From Clostridia bacterium (GTDB lineage: Bacteria; Bacillota; Clostridia; Oscillospirales; CAG-272), in assembly GCA_017387685.1 (NCBI GenBank), contig JAFOEU010000010.1:103275-167274 (forward strand): a stretch of 64,000 nucleotides of DNA, given 5' to 3'. Position numbers and translations under genes: made by a program. The notes under the pieces are model-generated. The model did not search any database. It worked only from the letters and a program-made list of their open reading frames with translations, and was not told the origin of the DNA. Numbering within the stretch: position 1 is the first letter of the stretch; each line of letters begins with the position of its first letter. Positions 44,914 through 53,815 of this stretch are shown here, piece after piece.

Positions 44914-45873
44914 TTATTTTATTGGTGAGTAGTGTAGACAGTCGGCGACCTCGGAGAGCGGGATCGAGAATTCGGCGAAGAAGCCGTTTTCGCGGTTCGT
45001 TTCAACGACGAGAACAAGGCTGTCGTGAGTGAAATAGGTTTCGGGGAATGTGCCGTATTGGGCGTGATATTTATACTGGTCCATCAAGCCCTCGAGCGAG
45101 ATTGCGGTTGTGAGAGAGGAATCGCCGCTTATCTGCTTGAATTTTCCCGATGTGAACAGCTCAATAACCCGTCCGAAGTCGGCATAGGTCTTTTTCAAAG
45201 TGATGTCTCTCGCGGTTGAGAGATTTATAAGATTACAATAGACGAATTCCTCGTCGTTTGCATCGTCAATATAGTCGATGATTCCCTCGGAGCGTACCGA
45301 AAGAAGATTGTTGCCGAGGTAAGTGACGGCGGTTTCCGTGATAACGTAGCTTACCGCAGTACCTGCGGGGATCAGCTCTCCCGCATTAGGAAGTCTGTTT
45401 TGATATTCAACTCCCGCTATCTGCGAAAGAAGATCGTTTACCTCCTGCTGCTTCGCCTTATCCTCAAGTCCCGTCAGGGCGGGATAGCGTATGATGGCGG
45501 AGCATTTAATGCCGCCTGTCGTACCTAGGTCTGTGACGCTTTCGATTACCTCAAATTCGTAGGTAACGATCACAGCGGGCGGCTCGGTTTCCTCGGGAGT
45601 CGTTTCGGGCGCGGTCGTTATGACGGGCGCGGAGGTCGTGACCTCGTCGGTCACCTCGGGAGCGACCGTAGTTTCGGGCGCTGTGGTTATCTCGGGTATT
45701 TCAGCCGTTGTTTCGGGCGGTACGGTCTCGATCGTGGCGGGAGCCTCCGTGCCCGTGCCAAGCGGCATCGTGCGATAGCCGTCCTCGCCCCAATCAACCT
45801 CAAAGCAGGCAGAAAACAGGGAGACGGTCAAGAGAAGACAGATAAATAGAGTTAACTTATTTTTCATTTTCAA
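44914..45873 (-). CDS. Lipoprotein with Thr/Pro/Glu-rich linker (DUF3298/RsiV-like, putative)
   Basis: 319 residues. Lipobox LFSAC with Cys about 23, then a low-complexity linker rich in TTAPETT units to about residue 100. The folded part (about 105-319) begins TYEFEVIESV and contains KCSAIIRYPAL, LSVRSEGIIDYI and TARDITLKKTY, a pattern like the DUF4163/DUF3298 (PdaC/RsiV) extracytoplasmic module. It overlaps the radical-SAM gene by 4 bp and precedes der by 21 bp, though no functional link is known. Confidence 0.7.
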   Translation of the reverse strand: MKMKNKLTLFICLLLTVSLFSACFEVDWGEDGYRTMPLGTGTEAPATIETVPPETTAEIPEITTAPETTVAPEVTDEVTTSAPVITTAPETTPEETEPPAVIVTYEFEVIESVTDLGTTGGIKCSAIIRYPALTGLEDKAKQQEVNDLLSQIAGVEYQNRLPNAGELIPAGTAVSYVITETAVTYLGNNLLSVRSEGIIDYIDDANDEEFVYCNLINLSTARDITLKKTYADFGRVIELFTSGKFKQISGDSSLTTAISLEGLMDQYKYHAQYGTFPETYFTHDSLVLVVETNRENGFFAEFSIPLSEVADCLHYSPIK

Positions 45874-47177
45874 ATTTCATATCCGCAAATTGCGGCGACG
45901 AAGAGTGCGCCGTCTCCCTCGAGGGGTTTGACGGTAACTCCGAGCTCAAGCTCGAGGTCGGCAGGGGTGAGGTTGTCGAGGAAAAGATCTCCGTCGGCGC
46001 GGAGAGAGTTCCGAGGAACGAAGAGCGTCTCGCCGAGCTCCTTTCCGCGGCATCCCGTGATCATATCGCCGCCGGTGAGAAGTCCCGCGACCGTGACGGT
46101 CTCGCCGAAGAAATCATTGTCAATGCGGATGACGTTGACGCGGAGGCGTCCGTGCTTTTCTTCACAAAGGTGGGCGACCTTTGAAATTGTATCAAACGCC
46201 GCGTGTCCCGTGACTACAGAAACAACTCGGTCAGCCTCGCCCTTTTCGGTAAATTCGAGCTCACGAAGCGCATCTGCGGTGAAGGATGTCAGCATGCCGA
46301 CTCCGTCCTCAAGCTGGGAAAAGCCGCAGTAAAAATCCTCGTCGGGAAGCGGAACACCGCCCTTGACGTAGAATTCATCGGCGCAGAGGAATACTCTCGT
46401 GCCGTATTTTTTCATACAGTAGTCGCCGTATTGGTCCACTTGCTTAATTACCGCGCGGCATTCCTCGGGGGAGAAAAGCTCGAGCTTGGGGAGATTTTCG
46501 CGGTATTTCGTAAGTCCCGCGGGAACGATCGAAACGCTGTCGAGGGCGGGGAGATACTCCATAAGATCGTGGAGAGTACGGTCAAGGTGTTCTCCGTCGT
46601 TGATGCCGCGGCAGAGAACGATCTGCGCGCAGATAGTGATGCCCGCTTCGGCAAATCGGCGCAGGTAGGATAGCTTTTCGCCCGCAAAGCGGTTGGAGAG
46701 CATCTTGCAGCGAAGCTCGGGATCGGTCGTATGTACCGATACGTTGATCGGTGAGATATGCATCTCTATGATGCGCTCGACCTCGCGTTCGCTGATATTG
46801 GTAAGGGTGACGTAATTTCCGTGAAGGAATGAGAGACGCGAGTCGTCGTCCTTGAAGTAGCAGGACTCGCGCATACCGGGCGGATTCTGATCGATGAAGC
46901 AGAAGATGCACTTGTTTTTGCATGATTGCTTTTCATCCATCAGCGCGGTTGCAAATTCAAGTCCGATATCAAGATCATTTTCTTCCTTGCGGAAGCGGTA
47001 GTTTTTTGTCTTACCTCCGCGCAAAACGGTCAGCTTGATCTTCTTTTCGCAAAGGTGGAAGCGGTAGTCGAGAATATCGTAAATTTCGTTCGAGTTGATC
47101 GAAATGAGAACGTCACCCGCCGTGATTCCGAGCTTGTCGCATACCGAGCCCTTTTCAACAGAGCTGATCGTTACCAT
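45870..47177 (-). CDS. DUF512 radical-SAM protein with N-terminal PDZ domain
   Basis: 435 residues. PDZ-like domain (about 1-65), radical-SAM cluster motif CKNKCIFC (C86, C90, C93), and the DUF512 region after about 260 (GTRVFLCADEFYVKGG, VTGHAAFDTISK). Conserved beside der in many Clostridia; its reaction is unknown. It has its own consensus promoter and starts the long minus-strand gene string. Confidence 0.92.
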   Translation of the reverse strand: MVTISSVEKGSVCDKLGITAGDVLISINSNEIYDILDYRFHLCEKKIKLTVLRGGKTKNYRFRKEENDLDIGLEFATALMDEKQSCKNKCIFCFIDQNPPGMRESCYFKDDDSRLSFLHGNYVTLTNISEREVERIIEMHISPINVSVHTTDPELRCKMLSNRFAGEKLSYLRRFAEAGITICAQIVLCRGINDGEHLDRTLHDLMEYLPALDSVSIVPAGLTKYRENLPKLELFSPEECRAVIKQVDQYGDYCMKKYGTRVFLCADEFYVKGGVPLPDEDFYCGFSQLEDGVGMLTSFTADALRELEFTEKGEADRVVSVVTGHAAFDTISKVAHLCEEKHGRLRVNVIRIDNDFFGETVTVAGLLTGGDMITGCRGKELGETLFVPRNSLRADGDLFLDNLTPADLELELGVTVKPLEGDGALFVAAICGYEI

Positions 47178-47212
47178 ATTCTCACCGTCCTTTCATAAAT
47201 GTGTATCATAAT

Positions 47213-47241
47213 ATTATATCATTAAATAGGGTGTTTGTCAA
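47213..47241 (-). promoter_or_regulatory. Sigma-A promoter of the DUF512-der-obgE-ppa string
   Basis: Minus strand TTGACA (overlapping the upstream M15 gene stop), 17-bp spacer, TATAAT preceded by TGA. Confidence 0.85.
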
Positions 47242-49025
47242 TCAATATATTTTGCAACGTACTCCTCGAGCGAGAGCCCCGATTCGTAAATGAGAGATGC
47301 GTGGAATTGACCAACGAAGCGCAGATGCACAGGCTCAAAATTGTATCCCGTGATATTGACCTTGTCCTCGGGATAGCGGAAGATGAATCCAAATTTATGT
47401 GCATTTTCAACGAGCCACTTGTATTCGTCGGTCTCGGCAAATTTGATGCCGGAATGACCGGGCAGATAGAGATCGAGCGCAAGACCCGTCTGGTGGTCTC
47501 CCGTTCCGGGGTACGCGGAATAGGACATTGCCACGCGCTTTGCATCATCTGCGGAGAGCGACGTCTTGCCCTTGGATATGTACTTTTCCTCAAGGTAGGA
47601 TTTTCCCAGAACGGCGTAAGCCTCATCGCTGAACCATTTTCCGTTCTTTTCGTAATTTGAGCTGTAATAATAGCGCTCGTTGTATACGTAAACGTCGAAC
47701 TGATGCTTTTGCTGCTCGTAGCTTCTGTAAGCAATAGAAACCTTCATATCGCGGAAGCCGAGGGCGTGCATTTCAAGGAAGAGTGCCTCAAGCGAGAGGG
47801 AGGCGTCCTTGCAGAGCGATGCGCCGTTATCATATCTTGGATTGGGAACTCCGACGAGATCCTCGGGTATATAAGCTTCGTCCACGGGATGAGACGGATT
47901 GATCAGCATCATATGCTTGTCGTAATCCTCGGGACACATATATTTGAAATAGCTTGAAATATCTGCGGTGAATTCATATTGCGGCGCATCATCGGGAAGC
48001 GTGACGGGCTCCTCGGGGAGAGTGATATTGGAAATGCCGTTTATGACGTGATTTGCCTTGAGACGGAAGCTTATCTCGGCGTATCCGTCCTCCTCCTCGG
48101 TGCGGGAAATGTTGATCTTGATAAATGGCGTACCCGTTTCCTTATCCTTGCCCTCGTTTACAACGACGTCTATGCCGAGGAAGTGTTCGCTGACGAGAGA
48201 GAGCGGCACCCAAAGCTCGTCATTGACGAGAATATAATCGTTCTCTGCCGTAACGGTGTTACCGTTTATAAGCACGGTACGCGCAGGCGGCGTAGCGAAT
48301 CTTATCTGCTCGCCGCAAGGGGCGGTGTAGATCGTCACAGCCTTGTCACCGCTTTGCGAGAGCCTGCAAAGCGAGGCGATTGTTTTGAAATTGATATAGT
48401 AAATTCCGTCGCGAGCGATATCGCCGTAGTCTAGCCTCTGACTCTTGCCGTCGACCGTCAGCGTGATGCGATCGGGCAAAGCTTCGGGCTCGCCGTAATT
48501 TAACATACGGATAAGAATGAAAGCCGCACTTGCTGTGCAAAGTATCAGTATCAGGCAGATGAAGACGGCAAAATATGCAATCGCATCGCGGAATATGCCC
48601 GTATATTCTTTTCGGAAGACGTCAAGCTTTTCCGCGCTTTTTTGTGCAAGCTCTGCGCGCTTTTTCCTTTTTTCTGCCGCCGCTTTATCGCGTGCAATGC
48701 GATCCTCTGCCGCTTTCTTTCTCTTTTCAGCCTCTGCTTTGGCGCGAGCCTCTGCTTCAAGTCTTTTAGCTTCTTCGGCTTGTCTGAGACGTGCCCCCTC
48801 TGCCGCACGTCTTGCACGCTCCGCGTTATCGGGACGAGGCTGTGGACGAGGTTGGGGTTGAGGCTGTGGACGGGGTTGAGCTTGAGGCTGAGCTTGAGGA
48901 CGGGATTGCGCTTGTTGTTCTGCGGCGCGGCGGCGCTCCTCCTCTGCTTTTTTAAGCTGCTCTCTGCGGCGGTTGGCAAGAGCGATCAGCTCGGCATTGC
49001 CGGGCATACCGTTGTTATTATTCAT
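47238..49025 (-). CDS. M15 D-alanyl-D-alanine carboxypeptidase with long cytoplasmic coiled-coil tail
   Basis: 595 residues. Residues 1-135 are cytoplasmic: a Pro/Gln/Arg-rich repeat (QPRPQPQPQPRPQPRP) and a charged Ala/Arg/Lys/Glu coiled coil. One membrane helix (about 148-172) follows. A copper-amine-oxidase-N-like beta domain (about 185-305; RTVLINGNTVTAENDYILVN) comes next. The peptidase domain is at about 400-595: SIAYRSYEQQ, PGTGDHQTGLALDL (His and Asp of the zinc site) and EPVHLRFVG (the usual EPWHFRYVG, with Trp changed to Val). Cuts D-Ala from wall peptides. Followed by a gene-free 60 bp with the next operon's promoter. Confidence 0.88.
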   Translation of the reverse strand: MNNNNGMPGNAELIALANRRREQLKKAEEERRRAAEQQAQSRPQAQPQAQPRPQPQPQPRPQPRPDNAERARRAAEGARLRQAEEAKRLEAEARAKAEAEKRKKAAEDRIARDKAAAEKRKKRAELAQKSAEKLDVFRKEYTGIFRDAIAYFAVFICLILILCTASAAFILIRMLNYGEPEALPDRITLTVDGKSQRLDYGDIARDGIYYINFKTIASLCRLSQSGDKAVTIYTAPCGEQIRFATPPARTVLINGNTVTAENDYILVNDELWVPLSLVSEHFLGIDVVVNEGKDKETGTPFIKINISRTEEEDGYAEISFRLKANHVINGISNITLPEEPVTLPDDAPQYEFTADISSYFKYMCPEDYDKHMMLINPSHPVDEAYIPEDLVGVPNPRYDNGASLCKDASLSLEALFLEMHALGFRDMKVSIAYRSYEQQKHQFDVYVYNERYYYSSNYEKNGKWFSDEAYAVLGKSYLEEKYISKGKTSLSADDAKRVAMSYSAYPGTGDHQTGLALDLYLPGHSGIKFAETDEYKWLVENAHKFGFIFRYPEDKVNITGYNFEPVHLRFVGQFHASLIYESGLSLEEYVAKYID

Positions 49026-49058
49026 TTTTGCCTTCCTTTCCGCAGTAATTGCGTTGGT

Positions 49059-49610
49059 TTATTTTGTTTCTATCAAGAAAAAGTAGGGAGACGTGGGGGA
49101 GTTGACGATCTTGATCTTTGTGACACACAGCTTGAAGCGCGAGAGGGAGGAGAGGTATTCCTCGATCATCTTGCCCTCCGCATCGCCCTCGGGGTGTCCG
49201 GGGTAGACGGCAACGGTAAGTACACCGTCCGAGTCGAGAAGAGAAATTGCCGTTTCGATGGCGGGCATCGTGGTCTCTCTCATAGTGGTGATCGACTTGT
49301 CACCGCCGGGAAGCCAACCGAGGTTGAACATTCCGCCCTTTATCTTGCCGTCGATATATTTCGCGGCGTTGTGGTGCGAGTCGCAGATGAGGGTGTAGTT
49401 TTCGGGACAGCCGACCTCGGCAAGACGCTTTCTCGTTGAATCAACAGCGGCTTGCTGAATATCGAAGGCGTAGACCTTACCCGACATACCGACGGTGCGG
49501 GCAAGAAATTCGGTGTCGTAGCCGTTACCCATAGTGAAATCGGCGCAAGTGTCGCCTTCCTTTACGTGTGTAAGTATAAACTGCTTGTGCAGGGAGAGCA
49601 GATCTATCAT
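49059..49610 (-). CDS. Class I SAM methyltransferase, MnmM/YtqB-like
   Basis: 183 residues. SAM-binding loop DFTMGNGYDTEFLA (about 23-36), VYAFDIQ with the ribose-binding Asp, and the family signature NLGWLPGGDKSITT near 96-109. YtqB/MnmM methylates the wobble uridine side chain of certain tRNAs (mnm5s2U). AAGGTAAC-type site upstream. 34 bp before the carboxypeptidase gene. Confidence 0.9.
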   Translation of the reverse strand: MIDLLSLHKQFILTHVKEGDTCADFTMGNGYDTEFLARTVGMSGKVYAFDIQQAAVDSTRKRLAEVGCPENYTLICDSHHNAAKYIDGKIKGGMFNLGWLPGGDKSITTMRETTMPAIETAISLLDSDGVLTVAVYPGHPEGDAEGKMIEEYLSSLSRFKLCVTKIKIVNSPTSPYFFLIETK

Positions 49611-49644
49611 TTCGATTGTTACCTTTCGGGGATGTGTTTATTCT

Positions 49645-50355
49645 TTATTTTTTCTTCGGAGGACGGTGAATGTCGGAATTTAGGAACGCCATCGCGCGCT
49701 CGACGGAATCCTTGGAATTGTACCAAGGCTCGTCGCCGTATCGGTAGTCGAACTTCTTACAGAACCACGAAACATCCTCGCGGAGCTGATCAAAGTAGGG
49801 AAGGACCACGTCATTTGCCGCCTTGGCGAAGGCGTAGTAATCCTTTTTGCTCAGCTTCGCCTTTGCAACTCCGAGCATCATCTCCCAATGAGGCAGACAG
49901 AACATCGGCTGTGCGGCGAATTTCTCGCGGAATTCGGGATCGGAGCTCCAGATGTAAACGAGGTTTTCAAGCAGATGCTTGAAGTATTCGTCGATGCGAC
50001 GGCAGACGTAGCAGTCCTCCTCAAGCTCGACGATGCGCGCTCTCGCACGCGTTCCGGGAACCATCAGCGGCAGATCGCCGACCTCCTTGCGGAGCTGATC
50101 AAGATGGCTTTCAAGCGTCAGCGCCATAGGAAGGCGCGCGCGGTATTCGAACATCATCTTCATATGCGTGTCACAAAAGCCGAGCTTGTTCGTCTTCTGT
50201 CTGATATCGGGCTCCATCATCGAAGCGCCGAGTATGAGCTCGAGCTCATTTTCCTCAAGCATACGGTAGAGCGAGCAGACGGGACATCCGCAGGAAGCGT
50301 CCGCGCGCGAAGCGTCAAAATGCTCGTTAATATGTATCGTATATATCTGGTGCAT
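49645..50355 (-). CDS. Cysteine/histidine-rich DUF6062-like protein
   Basis: 236 residues, unknown function. Four metal-ligand-like motifs: CGCPVC (about 22-27), FCDTH (about 60-64), CYVC (about 115-118) and FCLPHW (about 151-156), repeated in the pattern Cys-x2-Cys ... Cys-x2-His, suggesting two related halves each binding a metal. Rest is helical. The second of two adjacent ATGs is chosen because GAGG is then 5 nt away; 50358 is possible. It leads the three-gene minus-strand operon. Proteins of this type are common in gut Clostridia. Confidence 0.75.
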   Translation of the reverse strand: MHQIYTIHINEHFDASRADASCGCPVCSLYRMLEENELELILGASMMEPDIRQKTNKLGFCDTHMKMMFEYRARLPMALTLESHLDQLRKEVGDLPLMVPGTRARARIVELEEDCYVCRRIDEYFKHLLENLVYIWSSDPEFREKFAAQPMFCLPHWEMMLGVAKAKLSKKDYYAFAKAANDVVLPYFDQLREDVSWFCKKFDYRYGDEPWYNSKDSVERAMAFLNSDIHRPPKKK

Positions 50356-50368
50356 CATAACCTCACTA

Positions 50369-50397
50369 TTGACTATTTAATAATTTTAGTGTATAAT
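50369..50397 (+). promoter_or_regulatory. Sigma-A promoter of the OGG-type glycosylase gene
   Basis: TTGACT, 17-bp spacer, TATAAT. It faces away from the minus-strand promoter at 50411-50439, and the two regions nearly touch. Confidence 0.65.
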
Positions 50398-50410
50398 TAT
50401 AGATAATAAC

Positions 50411-50439
50411 ATTATAGCAGAAATTTTATTATATTTCAA
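50411..50439 (-). promoter_or_regulatory. Sigma-A promoter of the DUF6062-MnmM-M15 operon
   Basis: Minus strand TTGAAA, 17-bp spacer, TATAAT. Confidence 0.65.
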
Positions 50440-50473
50440 GTGTATTGACAAAAAATGAGGGGAATTTACAAAT

Positions 50474-51367
50474 ATGAACAATAAATTTTACACCGAGTTC
50501 GGCATAAATGAGTCGTCTGTTCCTTACGCCCGTATCTGCGGAGTTGAATATTTCAGCACGGAAGCCGTCTTTGATTGCGGTCAGGCGTTCAGATTTTTGC
50601 CCGTCGAGGGTAGTGCGCACGAGTGCGAATACGGCGGCGTTGCGTTTGGAAGGTACATAAGCGTCGCGCAGGACGGTGATACCCTGACGATTTACGGCGC
50701 GACGGAGGATGATCTTGAAAAAATATGGATACCCTACCTCGGACTTGATTTTGATATCGATATGGCACGAAACGACATCCTTTCGCGCTCGGATAATCCC
50801 GCGCTCCGCGAGGCGGTGGAGTACGGCAAGGGGATTCGTATACTCCGTCAGGAAAAGTGGGAGACGCTCTGCTCCTTCATCATTTCGCAGAATAATAATA
50901 TCCCGCGAATCAGAGGGCTTATCGGTACGATCTCCAAAGCACTCGGTAATCTGATCGAAACTCCGCTCGGCGAGATGTATTCCTTCCCGACTCCGGAAGC
51001 AATAGTTGATGCCGGAGTCGATGCCTTGCGCGAAATGAAATTCGGCTTCCGCGCACCCTACATATACGATGCCGCAACGAAGGTGGCATCGGGCGAGATA
51101 GACCTTGAAGCCGTCGCATCCGCTGAAACAACCTCAGAAGCCGCCGAAATGCTGATGAAGATCAAGGGTGTCGGACCGAAGGTAGCCGCCTGCACGCTCC
51201 TTTTCGGCTTCGACCGCACCGATGCGTTCCCCGTTGACGTCTGGGTCAAGCGCGTTATCGAAAAATATTTTCCCGCGCCATTTGACGCCGCATCCCTCGG
51301 CGCGTATGCGGGACTCGCACAGCAGTATCTTTTCTATTATGAGAGATATCTCGGCGGGCAGAAATAA
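50474..51367 (+). CDS. 8-oxoguanine DNA glycosylase (OGG1-type)
   Basis: 297 residues. An N-terminal OGG_N domain (about 10-110; FDCGQAFRF) precedes the HhH-GPD domain: FIISQNNNIPRIRG, then the helix-hairpin-helix IKGVGPKVAACTLL with the catalytic Lys and FPVDVWVKRV with the Asp. It removes 8-oxoguanine and cuts the strand (base excision repair). GAGGGG lies about 12 nt before the ATG. Confidence 0.92.
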   Translation: MNNKFYTEFGINESSVPYARICGVEYFSTEAVFDCGQAFRFLPVEGSAHECEYGGVAFGRYISVAQDGDTLTIYGATEDDLEKIWIPYLGLDFDIDMARNDILSRSDNPALREAVEYGKGIRILRQEKWETLCSFIISQNNNIPRIRGLIGTISKALGNLIETPLGEMYSFPTPEAIVDAGVDALREMKFGFRAPYIYDAATKVASGEIDLEAVASAETTSEAAEMLMKIKGVGPKVAACTLLFGFDRTDAFPVDVWVKRVIEKYFPAPFDAASLGAYAGLAQQYLFYYERYLGGQK

Positions 51368-51381
51368 ATCTATTTAACGTC

Positions 51382-51410
51382 TTGAATTTCCTATGAAAAA
51401 GTAGTATAAT
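51382..51410 (+). promoter_or_regulatory. Sigma-A promoter of the 51443-55627 operon
   Basis: TTGAAT, 17-bp spacer, TATAAT, 32 bp before the first gene. Confidence 0.75.
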
Positions 51411-51442
51411 AAAAATATCAATAAATTAAAGAGGTAACCGCT

Positions 51443-52291
51443 ATGAATGAACTTCTCGAAAGACTTGATAATATTGCCAAGGAAAACGGCATTAATACAT
51501 ACCGCATAACAGTTTCGACCGCTGACGGCTTCGAAACCTTGAAAAGACTCCCCGGCAATCCCTGCCAGAACTGCTATTCGGTCGCGAAATTCTTCTGCGT
51601 GACCGCTATCGGTATGCTTTTTGATGAGGGCAAGCTGACTCCCGCTACCACTATCGCCGAGGTTTTTGCCGACGAGCTCGCCGCTTACGGCATTCCTTCG
51701 GAAAAGTGGGAGAAGGTAACTCTCGACTTTGTAATGCGCCACGAGATCGGCTTCGGTAAGGGCTTCCTCGACATCGACACCGAGGATATCACCAAGTACC
51801 CCACCGATGACTTCCTCTTTATGGTGCTCGATCGCGAGCTCGTTTACGCTCCGGGTGAGCAGAGAGTTTATTCCGATGCGGCATACTATCTCATCTCTCG
51901 TGTTGTGACCAAGATCTCGGGCGAACGTCTTGACGATTTCCTTATGGATAGACTTTTCTCCAAGATCGATTGCCGCGAGGTCGCGTGGTCGAAGTGTCCG
52001 CGCAAGTACCCCGTCGGTGCGACGGGACTCTATATCCGAAGCGACGATATGGTCAAGCTCGGCAGAATCTACCTTGACGGCGGCGTATGGAAGGGCGAGC
52101 GGATCGTTTCCGAGGAGTGGATCAAGATCGTTCTCGAGCGCGGCTACGAGCTTCGCAAGTTCGGCAAGGGATTCTCAAAGGGCGGTATGAGAGGTCAGCG
52201 CCTCTACGTCAACTTCGACGAAAATATTGCCGTCGCTTGGCATTCCTTTGATCCCGAGGGCAAGAATAAATTGCTCTCCGAAATACTTTGA
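51443..52291 (+). CDS. Beta-lactamase class C-like serine hydrolase
   Basis: 282 residues, short for the family. SxxK motif CYSVAKFF (S46, K49) and YSDAAYYL (Y142, taking the place of YSN) are present; a clear KTG/HTG box is not, the nearest being GFSKGGMRG. No signal peptide, so cytosolic. Probably an esterase or peptidase of the penicillin-binding-protein fold rather than an antibiotic-degrading enzyme. AGAGG precedes the ATG. First gene of a five-gene operon. Confidence 0.85.
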   Translation: MNELLERLDNIAKENGINTYRITVSTADGFETLKRLPGNPCQNCYSVAKFFCVTAIGMLFDEGKLTPATTIAEVFADELAAYGIPSEKWEKVTLDFVMRHEIGFGKGFLDIDTEDITKYPTDDFLFMVLDRELVYAPGEQRVYSDAAYYLISRVVTKISGERLDDFLMDRLFSKIDCREVAWSKCPRKYPVGATGLYIRSDDMVKLGRIYLDGGVWKGERIVSEEWIKIVLERGYELRKFGKGFSKGGMRGQRLYVNFDENIAVAWHSFDPEGKNKLLSEIL

Positions 52292-52302
52292 TTACCGTAA
52301 AA

Positions 52303-53097
52303 ATGGGCAGTCTTGAATATCTGACTGCCGATATGATCAAAGCACCGCACGCGTTCACGACCCGTCAGGGCGGTGTCAGCGAGGGCGTTTTCGCCTCTCT
52401 CAATATCGCGATGCACCGCGGTGACGCGCCCGACAATGTGGAAAAGAACTATGCAATTCTTGCCGATACATTGGATTTTGACGTAAATAATCTTGTTTTG
52501 ACACGTCAGACACACTCCGACATCGTGCGCGTAGTCACGAAATCGGATGCCCACGGACTCGATCATCATTCATATCCCGAATGTGATGCGCTGATAACGA
52601 ACGATGCGGGCTGCGCACTCATTGTTTTTACCGCGGATTGCACGCCGATCCTATTGTGGGACAGCGTAAACGGGGCAGTCGGTGCTGTTCACGCGGGATG
52701 GCGCGGTACTGCCGCCGATATTGCGGGGAAGACCGTTCTTGCAATGCGGGAGCAATTCGGATGCGATCCCCATAACATCCGCGCCGCGATAGGTCCGAAT
52801 ATCGGTGCTTGCTGTTTTGAGACCGATTCCGACGTGCCCGACCTTATCCGCACGCAGTTCGGTGAGGAAGTTGAAGATTTCATCATTCCGTCAGCCGAAA
52901 AGATCGGAAAATTCCACGTTGATCTGAAAGCTGTCAACGCCCACGCTCTGCGCCGTGCGGGTGTGGAAAATATCGAAATATCCGACGCTTGCACGATGTG
53001 CGCCCCCGACCGATTTTGGTCACACCGTATCACGGGCGCGGCACGCGGCTCGCAGGGCGCGGTTATAGTTTGTAAAGGAGAAAAAACAAATGAATAA
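52303..53097 (+). CDS. pgeF: PgeF/YfiH (multicopper polyphenol oxidase/LACC1) family protein
   Basis: 264 residues from the ATG at 52303; a TTG at 52288 would add five residues and overlap the upstream stop, and neither has a strong binding site. Family motifs: FTTRQGGVSEG, RQTHSDIV, FTADCTPIL, GAVHAGWRG and GPNIGACCFE, with the Cys and two His of the active site. In other bacteria it corrects wrongly made peptidoglycan precursors or acts on purine nucleosides. Confidence 0.92.
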   Translation: MGSLEYLTADMIKAPHAFTTRQGGVSEGVFASLNIAMHRGDAPDNVEKNYAILADTLDFDVNNLVLTRQTHSDIVRVVTKSDAHGLDHHSYPECDALITNDAGCALIVFTADCTPILLWDSVNGAVGAVHAGWRGTAADIAGKTVLAMREQFGCDPHNIRAAIGPNIGACCFETDSDVPDLIRTQFGEEVEDFIIPSAEKIGKFHVDLKAVNAHALRRAGVENIEISDACTMCAPDRFWSHRITGAARGSQGAVIVCKGEKTNE

Positions 53098-53815
53098 AAT
53101 CATAACCTATGAAACCATCCGCAGCTTTGCCTATGTAAACGACAATGTCTGCAAAAAGCCCATCCGCGGGATCGTCGTTTATTTCTGCGGTCTCAATAAC
53201 AAGGATATGTTCGACGAGGACACCAACGAGGGCGTATATTACGGCGAGGAGGGCGTGCTCTACGTTCATCCATACAACAATCCCTGGTCGTGGATGAACG
53301 CGCAGGCGGTTGCGTATACCGATGAAATAATCGATGTCATTTTTGAAAAATACGCTCTGCCCGAATCGACACCTGTAATATCAATGGGCAACAGTATGGG
53401 AGGCCTTGCGTCCCTCGTTTATACGAGATACGCAAAGCGTACTCCGATTGCTTGCATTTCAAACTGCCCCGTTTGCGATCTCGTCTATCATTTCACCGAG
53501 CGTCCCGATCTTCCGAGAACGATCTACAGCGCGTTCTGGAACGAGGAGGGCGAGCTGAACGATATCCTGAAAAAGTATTCCCCCGTTCACCTCGCGCCCG
53601 AGATGCCCGATGCAAAGTATTATATCTTCCATTGCGATAAGGACAAATCGGTAAATCTTGCTTCTCATTCGCAGAAATTTGTCGCTGCGATGAAGGAGTG
53701 CGGAAAGGACGTTGAGCTTGAGGTCATCCCTGACCGCGGCCATTGCAAGCTGACCTTCGCGGCAAACGATAAGCGGCTTCGCCTTGCACTTGACTATATC
53801 GGAGGCGCTGAATGA
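53090..53815 (+). CDS. Alpha/beta hydrolase (esterase/peptidase)
   Basis: 241 residues. Nucleophile elbow GNSMGG (S102), Asp in HCDKDKSV (about 182) and His in DRGHCKL (about 219) make the triad. No signal peptide. The start overlaps the pgeF end by 8 bp and has AAAGGAG upstream. Its own stop overlaps the next ATG by 4 bp. Substrate unknown; the partner esterase downstream suggests plant-polysaccharide side chains. Confidence 0.88.
   Translation: MNKIITYETIRSFAYVNDNVCKKPIRGIVVYFCGLNNKDMFDEDTNEGVYYGEEGVLYVHPYNNPWSWMNAQAVAYTDEIIDVIFEKYALPESTPVISMGNSMGGLASLVYTRYAKRTPIACISNCPVCDLVYHFTERPDLPRTIYSAFWNEEGELNDILKKYSPVHLAPEMPDAKYYIFHCDKDKSVNLASHSQKFVAAMKECGKDVELEVIPDRGHCKLTFAANDKRLRLALDYIGGAE

Noticed and set aside
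45928-46332. Serine-rich plus-strand protein opposite the DUF512 gene
   Set aside because: Composition is that of a reverse-strand reading of the true gene; no start site.
51443-52291. Antibiotic-resistance beta-lactamase
   Set aside because: No signal peptide, short length and no clear KTG box; a cytosolic esterase-like role is more likely.
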